Below are positions 1-12,106 of a stretch of DNA of 64,000 nucleotides, piece by piece. How positions within the stretch are numbered: the stretch's first letter is position 1; each line of letters begins with the position of its first letter. The notes beneath the pieces are model-generated. The model had not been told where the DNA came from. It saw only the letters and a list, made by a program, of their open reading frames with translations, and ran no database searches. Both the position numbers and the translations under genes were made by a program. The stretch is from Cucumis sativus (taxonomy: Eukaryota; Streptophyta; Magnoliopsida; Cucurbitales; Cucurbitaceae): NCBI RefSeq assembly GCF_000004075.3, contig NC_026658.2, positions 26,028,075-26,092,074 on the forward strand, written 5' to 3'.

Positions 1-3000
1 GGAGTGCAATGACAATATGGACACGTTTCAAATGACTTTTTCGGCATCTATGTGTGTGATTTAAGAAAATGAACTACAACTCTATGTTTCTCAAATCTCT
101 TGCACTTTCTAATTAAGGTATATAGTATTGCGAATTTGCAATAGGTTTTGGTATGAATTTACCATGCATGTACTTCCAAGCATATAGATTACTAGGGCTT
201 GACATCTAATAAAGTTGTTGAGAATGAGAAAATTTGAAGGTAAAGCGATAGATAACTTCTTGTTTCTGAATCTATACAGAAGAGTAGTGACAATTAATAG
301 CAAAGGTTCAACTAACTAACCGATTTTTCTCATCTTGAAGCCATCCTGGTTTCTTTTGATGGAATTACCATTGCTATTTGAAGCTTTAGGATGACTATAA
401 GTTAACCGGATGCGCAAGCCACTTGAACTAGACTTGCAATCCTGCATAACTTCATGGATAAATATTAATCAATGAACTTTTTCCTTTCAAATACCCAAAT
501 AATAAATTTTTTTTAAAGAAAAACTAAAAAATAGTCCTCTTCATTGTGAAAGGCTCGCTGGCATCATTTTGCATAAGATAAACACTTATCTTCGGTAAAC
601 AATGGAGAATGCACTCACCAGTAAAGTTTCAAGAGGCTTTGTTATACAGATTTTTAAGGCATCCTTCGCTGAAAGACATATAGGAGGAGGCTTGCCTTGA
701 AACCACTGTTCAGACCCATATTTTCTTTTCAAATACAGCCTGCAATGCAGAAATGAAAAATAGTAACTACAATATGAACTGGCACATTAAATGGACTAAG
801 TAAAATCCAACGTCAGCAAGGTTTGGCAGCACAAACGAAAGAGGTTTTAAGAGGATAAACCACTTCAGCCATGTCACATATGAAATCTCCCAATCACAAT
901 AACTTTCAAAGAGGTTATCGTTTTAGAGCTTATATGATAATCATTTTTTTCTGCTAATCTAACACTTCACTTTGTCTTCAAAAGAATTTTACAATAGATC
1001 AGCCCATGTAAGAGCGAAAAACAATATGTATCCAATTTTTTATTTTTCAAATCATTTGTTAGATAATATGCTCTAGTTATGAACTTGTTTTTCACTTTCT
1101 ATAGGCAATTTATTTCATTAACCTTTGCGCTTACTTTCCCTCAGTAACAAAGCTTTCTTCTTACATGAAAAGTTAACTACAGTTCTGTTCAGAATACAAA
1201 AACCATAAACGAAAATGAAAATCAAAGCAATTTATATTGTTATTGGAAACACACACACATTTAACCTAACCAACAGAACTGTCTCCCTTTATCTATTTAT
1301 TTATTTATTTATTTTGGGGGGGGGGGGGGGGGGGGGGTTGCTCTTACCAAACACGCTTCTCATTCTCCAGAATGATTGAAGGAACTGACACCTCAAGAGA
1401 AAAGCTATCAATCTGATGGCCCTCTTTCTTTACCATCTCAGAAATCGAGACAGCTAAATCATCAACTCCTTTACATTTTATAAAGTCACCTTTATCATCA
1501 ATGTAACTGAACTGTAAAATACCTAAACATAGACAGCAAGTGTTCCTATCATTAGCATCATCAATTGCCTCGTTATCAGAACCTAGGATTGGTGCTGACA
1601 ATGAAAAGGAATAACTGTGCCTTTCAATGCCAGATAGGCGAATGATGCAGGGGATGCATACCTGCAAGCAAAGTAACGATCAAACATCTTCTGGCTATCC
1701 TAAACAGTACCATCGATGCAATTCCAATACATGCCAATACTATTGCTTGAAATAGTAAATGCATGCCAATATGAAAGCAGGAAAACACCGCCCAATGTAT
1801 CCTACAACATAATAGATGCTGATCAGCTCAGCTGTAAACCACTATTAGGCACCGATAAAATTAAATTATAAAAAAAGAGCAAAAAGGAAAAAAGAATGCT
1901 GCTGCCGATGCTACTTCCATCATGATTCCATAAACATCTTCTGATTTTTTATTGTTATAATAAAACCAATATCATTAGCATTACGCCAGTCGCCAGTAAT
2001 AACAGACATAATTATTTTCAAGAATTTAATAGGACTTGTAAAACTGCAGATTGCTAAAAATCAAGCGAGAGTATATATAAAACAGGACGTCTTGAAAAGC
2101 TAGAAAATCAACTTATTAAGCGAAAGTTAACAGCCCTAACTCGTGTTTACTGTATAAATAGAAAATAAACGGAACACGTATAACTGAAATTTGGAAACAT
2201 AAAAGATGACTTATCATGTTAAAGGTGTCACAATAATAAATAGCGCTACCTCGGTGACGTAGAAAAATCAAGAATAATGATCGAATGAAGGAACACATTC
2301 AACACAAAAGCAATTTCCTCCAAACTACAGGCTATCAAGATATAAGATAAAAGTGATGTTCGTTATATTAATCGCCTTCCTATCGACGGTTATTACGCTA
2401 TGAAATCCTAGGTTCAAGTGAGGAAAATTTGAGGTTAGCGATCGAATGAAAAAGCACATTCAAGAGTTTCCTCCTAATTATAAACTATCAATTTAAGAAG
2501 CGAAAGTTAAATCGATTGCATTCCTATAATTGCCTACGAAAATTTAGGTTGCGAAGAAAAATTAAGAATAGCGACTGAATATAGAAACACATTCAAAGTT
2601 CAGACACAACCAGAAACTTCCTCCAAACTGAAAATCATCAAGTTAGGAAGTGATAGCTTCGTCGATAGCATTTCTAACGACGGCGATTCTCAACTCTGGA
2701 GGTTTTAGTTTGAAGTGAACAAAAAAAAAATCAAGGATAACGACAAAATGAACAAGCACATTCAAACACGACTAGAAATAGCTTGAAACTACAAACTAAG
2801 ACAATATGAAGTGAGAGAAATTGATCGCATTCGTATCCACGAGTATTTAGTACTACGATATCGAAGGTTTAAAGACAAGAAAACATACGCCAATCGACAA
2901 CAGGTCTTTTGTGGCGTAAGAAGGGATCTGCAGTTTGTCACCGGGAGAAATGGCCTCTTGAGTGACGGAAGTAAGTGCGAGTGCTGTAGCCTCAGGATTA

Positions 3001-3029
3001 GCTTGAACTTCGTCCTGTTCGTTGGCCAT
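1..3029 (-). CDS. PUS10: tRNA pseudouridine synthase PUS10, 5' part (gene leaves window at left)
   Basis: Four exons can be read on the minus strand: 3029-2889 (start ATG, 47 codons), 1661-1348, 739-619 and 441-321, with GT-AG borders and a continuous frame. The encoded N-terminal part carries two CxxC pairs (C49/C52 and C89/C92 of the predicted protein, the second in CCLCLGILQ), which match the zinc-binding N-terminal THUMP-like region of human PUS10 (CPRC and CNVCLGILQ). The family makes pseudouridine in the T-loop of tRNA (positions 54/55 in archaea and animals). The catalytic domain would lie further left, outside the window. The intron after exon 2 begins almost directly with a poly-C tract on the coding strand (see 1316-1337). 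Family call is firm because of the paired CxxC spacing and the flanking residues; the exact 3' exon set is unknown. Confidence 0.85.
1316..1337. repeat. poly(G) tract of 22 bases next to a PUS10 splice donor
   Basis: An uninterrupted G run follows a short TTTA tandem repeat on the plus strand. On the PUS10 coding strand it is a C run that starts about 9 bases inside the intron after exon 2. Such a run can form G-quadruplex or i-motif DNA and is prone to length change and to sequencing error. Confidence 0.95.
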
Positions 3030-3140
3030 TGAAGAACTGCGGGAAGCAACTCTGTGCAGAGAGAGAGAGAGTTGTCCGCCGAATTGTTAGTATAGTGCGC
3101 TTTCAGTTTATATGCGGCAAGGGAAGGGAAGGGAAGTTCC

Positions 3141-3154
3141 TTTATATATATATA
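3141..3154 (-). promoter_or_regulatory. putative TATA box of PUS10
   Basis: On the minus strand the sequence TATATATATAAA lies about 110 bases before the PUS10 start codon. A GA-dinucleotide run and GGGAA repeats lie between the two. Position and match to plant TATA boxes fit a promoter; this is inference from spacing only. Confidence 0.4.
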
Positions 3155-3159
3155 GTTTT

Positions 3160-4178
3160 TACTTCGCACGTTCGGTACGCAGTAGGGACTACGCTTCTGT
3201 CCCGCATTCTTGATCGTTCGTCAAAATCGTGTTTACATTCCACATTCCAGACCATGCAAAACGTCGACGTATTGCTTTCATTGTTATCATAAAACAAATT
3301 ATTCCAATTTAATATATATTGTTCAAGTTAATAAATATATTGTTTGTGATGTACATTTTTCACATTATACCAATTAATTATACTCAAATTTGCATTTAAG
3401 TGGTCAGATATTTTAGATTTAATATTTGGGGTATGCAGTGAAAAATGCATCAACACAGATTTATATTCAAATTAGGGGGCTTTGTCTATCCAACATTTAT
3501 TTGTTTGAATGTCTAAATTAATTAATCAGAATTCTATCCCATTTCATGCCATTGTTGTAATTAAATCCTTGAAAATTACTTCATAGAATTGTTCATATAA
3601 TTGCCCTTCAAATTATAAGTTTGTTACAATCAAGCCCGAATTCTATTTTCTTTTGCTTAATATTAAAAATTTGAGTTGATCTCAAATCATTTTCGGACAC
3701 GTGGCTCAAAGAAGAGCATCTATTAAAATTCACCACTCCATTGAAAAGCGTGACAGATTGTCAACAATAAAAGATTAATACTGCAGAAGAATACTTGGAT
3801 TCTCAAGGAACAAACTCATGTTATTTTGGATTGATAGATTCTTCTATCCACACCTCAAAACCAAAACAATCTTGATATTAATTAACGTTGACAGGTTGAG
3901 CAATATCATAGAGAAGATATGACTAAATGGGTAAGGATATCGAATAATATCTAGCGAAAGAATGTGACTAGACCCCGAGCTGGGGTCGATTGGAGGACCG
4001 AGTGGTCTAACTATGGATATTCCTGGCTACAACAATTTGAAAAAGCAAAGAGAACTTGCTTTTCTATCATATATTAAAGTTAAGATAGACTTTAGAACTT
4101 GCTTTTCTATCATATATTAAAGTTAAGATAGACTTTAACTACCTCGTGGGGGACTAAGTGTTTGGAATGGTTAATGAT
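3160..4178. other. intergenic, between PUS10 promoter and SKS 3' end
   Basis: No gene seen. The right part is probably the 3' untranslated region of the SKU5-similar gene. It contains a perfect 6-base inverted repeat (GACCCC, five-base loop, GGGGTC) near 3974-3990 and a 43-base direct duplication at 4051-4136. Confidence 0.6.
4051..4136. repeat. exact tandem duplication, 2 x 43 bp
   Basis: The 43-base unit at 4051-4093 is repeated without visible change at 4094-4136, directly downstream of the SKU5-similar stop codon. The lack of divergence suggests a recent event. Confidence 0.9.
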
Positions 4179-7100
4179 TTAGAGTGGTCTAGTGTGTCTA
4201 CCACTTGCCTTGCCACAAAGAAGAGCATTCTTTGGAATGGGAAACTCGTCCCTGAGCGAAGTCGAGGGTGTATAGACACGGAGGTAGAATTGTTGTCCGA
4301 GATACTGCCTTGCCCAAAACTCTGACCTCACATTCCACATACCTACATTATCGAGGGCCACGTAAATTGCAGTCCATGAATAAGGGTATACCTGCACCAA
4401 ACACCATCATCAGACCATTTAAACATAGAAACTGTGGGGGAAGAGAGGCAGAAGGGAATCGATGCTCACCTGAGTTGTGCAACGAGCGATGGCGTCCCGA
4501 AGATTGTATTGGTTTCTGCTAGACTGCGTCCATTGGCCACCATCCATGCTAAAAATAGAACAGTTTTAGAACTTGAGGTTTTTAACCATAGACTTAGAAT
4601 CAAACATTAACCAATACTAGTATGTGTAAACCAACCGAAGTATCCAAGCTTACCCGACCACGAAGAAAGAGTAGCCATCAATGTGCCAACTTTGGACAAT
4701 GTTTTCATTGTTTTGGAAAATAATTTCGACAAATGCTCTATAGTCTACACCCATCACGGATGTGTCGAGGTATATTCCTCCACCGGTAGGCCTATCAGAG
4801 ATGCTTCCAACGCGAAAAACCCCTCCGATTTTGAAGAAGTCAGCAAGTTTCAAGGGAGTGTCAGCAGGGACAAATGACACGCTGTTAACCGCATACCTTT
4901 GTTTGCGGTTGACTTGACCAGCAGAATTGGCAAGTATGATGGTTTTGGTTGTGTTTATGAGGCCATAGTGATACGACCCTTGTGGGTTTGGCCTTGGTCC
5001 ACTGGCTGTAAGATTGGTCCTGCGAAAAAGAAAAAGTCATAATCAAGACAACATCAAGACATGGAAACAGATTAACCTTTTGGTCTGATTCAGTGAAGAA
5101 AAGGGGGGTGGGGGGGTTGCAATAAAGCTTTAATGGAAAGTTTGTTAAATACCTCTTCCAAAACTCAAAAACTTGAGTTAAGATGTTAGATTGCATTAAA
5201 CATGTTTCCAACGCTCTCTATGAATGTATTATGGACATTTAGTTGGTTTCATAAAGTTCAAATTCAAATTTAGAGCTCGCCACTACCTATTTAGTGCATG
5301 TTTGGGAGCAATTCTGAGATGTAACATAAAGCACTTTTAACATGTTTAAAATCAATTGGAAAAGGATGGTTAACAACTTAACAGAAAGTAACTAACCTAA
5401 TAGAGCGTGCTTGGTTGAGGGACCAATCGATCTGTATCGTCGGACCGCCAGGAGGGGGACCTTTGACAGGACCAGCAGAGTTACTGTAACGAAGAATGCC
5501 AGTGGTAGCGAGCACCCGAGAAGTGAAGCGAGTGGAAACGACAATGTAGTAGTCCTGAGCTGGCTGATCAGCTGTGATGAGCACAGAGTAAGACTGACCA
5601 ACATGAACATCGAGCGAGGAGTAGGTCGTTTGGAGGGTATGTGTTCCCTCCACTTCTACAAGCTTCATTTTATGACCTTGAATTCGAAAGTTGAGGGAGT
5701 GTTGCAGCCCCACATTTGAAATTCTCAACCTGTAAGTTTTTCCTACAATAGCATTGACATAAATGATCACCATCTCATTTCCATTTCTCTTCAAATCAGT
5801 AACCCAATTAGTCAGGGAATGTACCTTGTTCGACGCCAAAAGAAGTATCGTTGGCACGACCATTGATGAGGATTCCATCAGGAAACGGAAGCTTCTTACC
5901 ACGGTCCAGATGAGCCTTCAGGGTCTATTAACCAATCACCAAACAAAAATTTAAAGGTACAGATAAGAAAAGAGAGAAGATATAGAAACTTAGAGCAACT
6001 TAGGAAGGGAAAATGATATTTAAAATACATTCTTCACCTGGACATAAGACCATGTTCTATTGTGGCCTCTCAAACATCAAATGTTGCTTTCAATGAAGTT
6101 AATTTAGCGATCATGATGCATATTTTCAAGTATATCAAAAAGTTTAAAATATCACAAAAAATAAATTAAATTCAAACCAAACTCAAACTCGAACTCAAAT
6201 TTATTACAACTAAATAGAATTTAAATTTCAGTTCAATAATGTATATCTATATAAAAAAACAATTGGTCACTTCAATAATTCTTTAAATGTAAGAAATGAA
6301 TGAAGGATAATTGAATAATAATTATTTTCAAAGTTTTAGGTACGGAACGAGCATTCCAAAGGCCATTAAACCCCACAGAACAGAAAAGCGAAAACATTTG
6401 ATTCGGTCGTCAATAATACAAAGTCACGAAGTGGACTCCACCAGCGACCGACGGGCCAAAAAGAAATAGCGATAATGCGATCCGCATTCACCGCCCACTC
6501 CCCGGTTTCCAACATTTTTTTTTCTCAAAATTTTGAAGAAACAAAAAAGTAAAAATTGCTTGGCGAGAAAGGAAGTTTAATTTAAATACATACCGTGTGG
6601 TTAGACTTGTACCAGTCGCCGATGAGGACGGTGTAGTCGCCGGCGGGATCGGGAAAGGGGACCGGAATGCGAGGGCGGCTGAGGATTCTGATGCCGCCGA
6701 AACCGCCAGCGGCCTTGTGGAAGGCGAGGGAAGGGAAATAGTAAAAGCTGCCGATTTGATCCTTGACTTGGAGAATGTACGTGAAGTTCTTCCCGGGAGG
6801 GATTGGGCACGTTGTTCCATAAACACCGTCTTCGTACGAGTTCCTTCTCTGTTGGATTCCGTTCCTGAATTTTGAACAATTCGAACTCCAACGTAAGATG
6901 ATAAGAATATTCCCACCCAAAAACAAATATATATATATATATATATACGTTTTTTTTTGTTTAAAAAATAGTTGTTTGTTTCGTTTAAATTTTGATGTAA
7001 ATTACTCATTTAAATTTTGTACTTTCTACCAAATAATTTTTCAAAGAACATTAAAAAAAAAAACATTTCTTTTCTTAACCACAAATAAAATCCCATTTTA

Positions 7101-8898
7101 ATTTTTTTTGAAAAAAAAACATTTTAGTTCTATATTTCGGTTTTATTTTAAATTTTAGTAAATACACTTTTTAAAAAAGGGTAATTATGATATATAGTAA
7201 ATTAAAAATAATAATAAATTACGTAGCAACATTTTAAAATAATTATAAATCTATACGACCAATATATAGCAAAATAGTATATCAATAGTTTATCATGGTT
7301 ATATTTACAATTTTTATAAAATGTCAATGCGTACTTTATTGTTTTAATTTTTTTAATAAATTAAAAAGTAGTTTATGGTGTTGATTTCTTTTCTTGAAAA
7401 AATCGGAAAAAGATTTGTACATTGACATTTCTTTTTGAAATTTGAAAACATATTTGACTTTATTACTATTTAACTAATTTCATTAAAAATTAAAATTTAT
7501 TGAAATAAATAATAACTAACTAAATTTAGATATAAAGAGACAAAAATGGAAAATCTTGTTTAGTACTAAAATGTTGAAATAATACCTATTTTGCTCCATT
7601 TTCTAGTTATATATGATGTCATCCACTTCATTACATATGGTCTATGTGTTAAATAATCAAAGTAGTAAGAATTAAAAAAAATCATTTTAAAAAAAAAAGA
7701 AAATGGTATTTTGAAGGTTTTGAAGCTATGGGATGGGAAGGAACACTAAAATAGTAATTTGAAAAGTTTGATTAGAGAGAGAAAAATGGAATCGTGGCCA
7801 ATTATCCCAATCTACCCACTGTACTGTGCTTTCTGTTACATATATGTATCATAAAAGCACTTAGAACAAAGTGGACCACAAAAAGAATGAGGGAAAAAAA
7901 AGGAAAAATGATCAATAAATGTTTTTAAAGGGTTTTAATTACTCAAAACGACTTCCGTTAATCATGAGATGGAAGCTTTCTCATCAAACAAAGCTTCCAT
8001 TCTTCATTATTTTGCTTGGCATTTAATCCATAATGATACATACAAACACAACCATTACAATACGTCTTTATCAAAACTCAAAAGCACTTTAGCTTTTGTA
8101 GTCAAACACAAACAATATCTAAAATACTGGTGTTCATATTCGAGATTGAACACAGTATCAGAAACACAAACACAAACAGAAAGGTCCTAACTCCTGATAT
8201 TTCCTTTTAGTTCAAGAAGACCCATCAGAAAAGCACATCAAGAAGAGTAAGATGACAAGCTCAAAGACATCAAAAAGAAAGAAAGAAAAAAAACTCCAAA
8301 AGTAAAGAAAGAAAAACACAAGTCAATGGAAGCTTGAAGAGTCAGATCTCAGTAATAATAATTAAAAAAAAAAAAAAAACTAGTTACAAAATCACAAGAA
8401 AACAAACGCTGTGGCACTGAACTCTAGTACACTAGTAGCAGTATAAGTGGGGCGGTGGCTGTTGGACTTTACTTTACTTTTTTCCTTTTTAGTCCTTTTC
8501 TTTTTACCGACTAAAATTGAGATGAAGAAAAACAGAGAGTAAATGGGAATCACCAGGAGATGAGGAAGGGTTCATCCAAGCTGTTGAAGACATTGATGAT
8601 GAGGTTGTCATTGGTGACACAGTGGACGTCAGGGCCAGGGAATTGGCCATTGATGAGTATTCCCTGAAGAAGAAGAAGAAGAAGAGATCATGGAATAAGC
8701 CATTAACGATCAGATCAAAAGAAAGAAAGAAAGAGGGGTTGCTAGGAAAAAACTGACCTGCTGGCGGACGCCGAGAGGGTAAATGTTGGCGTAAGAGACA
8801 TTCCAGGTGAAGAAGCGGTAGGGATTTTCAGCAGAGAGGGTGGAGAAGAAACAGAAAAATGCACAGAGTGCAAAGAAAGGTGAAGTAAGAGGAAGCAT
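4179..8898 (-). CDS. SKS: SKU5-similar (SKS) multicopper-oxidase-like secreted protein
   Basis: Eight exons: 8898-8758, 8663-8554, 6864-6594, 5924-5825, 5742-5397, 5019-4654, 4548-4470, 4391-4179. They join in frame to 541 codons, the usual length for this family. Residues 1-23 form a signal peptide ending before ENPYRFF. The three cupredoxin-like domains carry SKS landmarks: NGQFPGP, WNGIQQRRNS, the domain-2 stretch GKTYRLRISNVGL, and a C-terminal block with LDNVGMWNVRSE and YLGQQFYLRV. The ascorbate-oxidase copper ligands are absent: WHG reads WNG, and the last-domain HCH signature is missing, so oxidase activity is unlikely. Known family members (Arabidopsis SKU5, pollen NTP303/BP10) act at the cell wall or plasma membrane in directional growth. 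No hydrophobic C-terminal tail is seen, so no GPI anchor is expected, unlike SKU5 itself. Intron 2 is long (about 1.7 kb). Confidence 0.93.
5296..5362. mobile_element. fragment of a small non-autonomous DNA transposon
   Basis: In intron 5 of the SKS gene a stretch beginning GTGCATGTTTGGGAGCAATT and followed by AACATGTTTAAAATCAATT resembles one terminal part of the element seen whole at 31949-32141. Only one end is visible, so the call is tentative. Confidence 0.3.
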
Positions 8899-8986
8899 TT
8901 TGGATTATGGGAATAGGAAAAAGGGGTAAGATTTAAGAGGAAAGATGGGGAGTGGGTAATGAAGGTGATGGAGATGGGGATGGGGT

Positions 8987-8996
8987 GTATTTAAAG
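8987..8996 (-). promoter_or_regulatory. putative TATA box of the SKS gene
   Basis: The minus strand reads CTTTAAATAC about 90 bases before the SKS start codon. Spacing is normal for a plant promoter; no other support. Confidence 0.35.
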
Positions 8997-8999
8997 TGG

Positions 9000-11900
9000 G
9001 ATACAGGAAGAGGAAGAATACAGTGGGTGTGTTTTGAAGAACTACTTAGCCGCAAAATAAATTACAAATTAAAAAGAAAAGAAAAAGGAGGGAAAAATAA
9101 GGCAATTTTATTAGAGAGAGAATTTAAAGAAGAGTGTGGAGTGTCGGTGGTGGGATCCTACAAGAACATTAATATAATGAATTGTGCATGTATGTGTATC
9201 ACATGGCTTGGTTTTGAAGGCTAAGATAGCATGTGATTTGATGACATGTGAATTCTTAATTAAATTCCAATTACTAGGCTTAATTATCACTAGACTATAT
9301 GCTTAGTTTGACAGTTAATTTTTCAATGAGTGAAGCCATTTTTCTGTTTTAATCAACTATTAGAGAGAAAAGTTTATAAACTAAACCTATTTCGTTGGCA
9401 TATTAAGAGAATTTATCAACTTTCTAAAAAATATGCTTTGAAATTAAACTTTTCACTAGAAACCAAAATGCCAACGGAAGATAATCAATAGCAAGTCCAG
9501 TATATTTTATGACATCATACCAATTTAGTCAAAGAATCATAAAAAAATTGTAATGATATCACAAATTGAATAACCGCTACTAAAGACAAGAATTAAATAG
9601 AAGAAAAACCAAATAACTTGCTATCGAAGGTAAAAGAGCAAAATATAGTTCTACTCTTTCAATAGAGCAAAACTCAAATAACTTGGGTTCTTTAATCTGC
9701 CGGCGTATTTATAAACTCACAGAAAAGAAACAAATCAAATGTTAAAAGGCAAATCTTTCCAGAAGTTAATTAGCCAACAAAAAGATCATTTTGAGTATAA
9801 AGAAACGACCAAAAGCAACAGAAAGGCCCTGTTATGAGAATTTGAAAAAAAAGAAAGGAAAAAGGAAGGGAAGCGTCAAATCTAGAATTTGAAAACGTTC
9901 CGCAAGAAGCGCTAAAACGATATAATAAGTTCAAATAATCACTACAAAACAAGGCTGACCCACAGACAGCTGCCAACCTTCCCTTTTGTTGCATGTGGAC
10001 TGAACATTATTGAAACCATACCACATAATTATGCAATCGAATAAACCAAAACGCCAAGCCAAGCAACCTGATACCCCTAAACGCGGCAAAGTTTATAGAA
10101 CCTGTAGCATTACAAAAGTGCTCAAGTTAACGCGCCATTGGATTTGAACTCAAATCAAATGCTCATTATGGCTACAAATCATTCCAAATCAAGGTTTGGA
10201 TTCTCTAATAGGGTCCCTCTTCGCAATACCATTAATGGAATAGACAGATAATTGAAAAAATTTCACCATTGGCTTACAATTTTGAATGGCAACAAACTTC
10301 ATTTGACCAGGCAAGCTAAACATAAAAAATGTAAGCAACTGTTAAGAGTAGAATACCCCAAATGCTATGAAATAGGATCAGTGCTGTTGATGAGGTTTAG
10401 AAAATAAGTACTGAGAAAGAAGGTTAAGCAAGAATGTAGATGAGCTCAATAGATCGTTGAATAGCTTTATTGAGTGTAGTGATGCATGCAGTGGTACATG
10501 ATGATGGTACATGATGCTCATAAGTTTGAAGGTACACCCAATCAGTTCATACATGATGCTCCTAAGTAGCTGGGTCCAAACAGAAAAAAGCTTATATTGT
10601 GATTGTTCTTGTACTTGGTCGTGACTCATGGGTGATGTGAAGAAAGAGGCAATACATCTTTAGAGAGAATTAGCTCAAATGCACTACGTCAAATAGCGAA
10701 AATTTAACCATCATGACTTTGATAAAGAGCTAAGAGGTAATTACTAAGTTTTCTTGACACCCAAATGTTATAGGGTTAGACAAGTAATACAACCTTGGCA
10801 CATCGTGGTCCACATTCAAGTCCCATAGGGTATAGGGTGCACCCTAGAGTGAGTATTTTTTCCTGCGAGTTTTTTTTCTTTAAGGCAAGGATAATGGTGC
10901 AGCCATCATAGAACACGTGGGCACAAAACAAACTTTTCTCTAACTGATGGAAACTTTTTGAAGAATCAGCACATCTATTCTACCCTATAAAATTTTCTAA
11001 AAACTATCCATCACTTGAATATGAAACTGTGCCCTTGGCGTTTTCCTTGGGCTAGTTGGTGGGCACAATCAGTTTTATAAGTAATGTCTTTGAAGATATG
11101 AGCCCAAAGTCTAGCTCTTCAATCAGCAGCAGCTCTCCAAACAATAGATTAATATATCCTACATCACAAGAATAGCACAACATAAGCTTTGTAGTATCCT
11201 TGCGCCAAAAAAATTCCCAGAAATTACACAACCAGGAGCTTTAACATTAGTCAGATACATACTTGAATTGAAGGTAAAGAAACCTGATGTTTCACAATTT
11301 CATCCTATTCCTGACAAGTAGCAAACTTGTTCTCAACTGTCATTCTTTCAAGAAAATACTTAGGTGCATCTTGTGTTACACCCACCTTAATGCTGCCCGC
11401 TAGACGTCCAACCACAATGTTAAAGATGGGTACAAAATGGGATGCTGTCTATGATCAATCAATCTAAATCAATATCGAACTAAACAAAAATTTCTTCCTG
11501 AAAACCGTATAGAGTAATTTCCATCTCTTGATATCTCTAGTCGAAAGGGTCTTAAGAAGAAACAAGACGTTAAAACATCAAGAACCAGCCTGGAAGAACA
11601 ATTTCCTACAGGTACTCGGAAGTTTCCAAAAACATCCAAAGTACTTTTAATCAATGTTTTTTTAGCATATTTTTACAGAGCTCGAAGTCTTGAAGTATAA
11701 TCACCCATTCACTCTACCATTTCTATCTATGACCGAGTGGTAAGAATGATGATACACAATAAATGCGCAGCCCGGTGGGAACAGAGTCTATTAGAAAGAT
11801 GAACAATCAATAAAACCCTAAATCAATAGGGTTTAGGGATTTGTATCGCTTTAAACAACAAATTCAACCATTCAATTCAGAATAACCAAAAAACAATGAA

Positions 11901-12106
11901 CAAAACAAAAACTCATCCAAGATTGAATTAACCTCTTTATTGCATTAAAACAAGTAAACAAAAAGTTTCACCAAGCATTCTGGAATGTTACAAACTGCAA
12001 CAACAAAAATGCAGGGAAATTTCAAAAATCGAGTTAACAATTGGGTACAGAGCAGAAGCATGACGAAAATACACTACGAAACTCACAGATTGAAGACTTA
12101 AAGCAG
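9000..12106. other. long stretch without a recognisable gene
   Basis: AT-rich sequence holding the SKS upstream region on the left and the 3' untranslated region of the 108-residue protein gene on the right (about 11930-12106). Between them I see only short open frames with no recognisable product. Near 10742-10860 a stretch containing TTGACACCCAAATGTTATAGGGT weakly recalls the 3' end of a retroposon-type repeat common in dicot genomes, but it is too diverged to call. A dyad of telo-box motifs lies at 11813-11838. Confidence 0.5.
11813..11838. promoter_or_regulatory. inverted pair of telo-box motifs
   Basis: AAACCCTAAA and, after a few bases, TAGGGTTTAGGG form a dyad. The telo-box (AAACCCTAA) is a known element of promoters of plant ribosomal-protein, snoRNA and cell-proliferation genes. 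No matching gene is recognised on either side, so it may mark an unseen non-coding transcript or be chance. Confidence 0.4.

Noticed and set aside
10742-10860. Stretch resembling the 3' tail of a common dicot retroposon repeat (TTGACACCCAAATGTTATAGGG)
   Set aside because: Only the first part matches from memory; the rest is diverged, so no element was called.
11305-11455. Minus-strand open frame of about 46-50 codons (contains VPIFNIVVGRL and VGVTQDAPKYFLERM)
   Set aside because: Protein-like in composition but no family recognised, no start codon context and no supporting splice partners; left as unassigned intergenic sequence.
11740-11760. ATGATGA word that could be a C box of a snoRNA near the telo-box dyad
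   Set aside because: No CTGA D box at a suitable distance on the same strand and no terminal stem.
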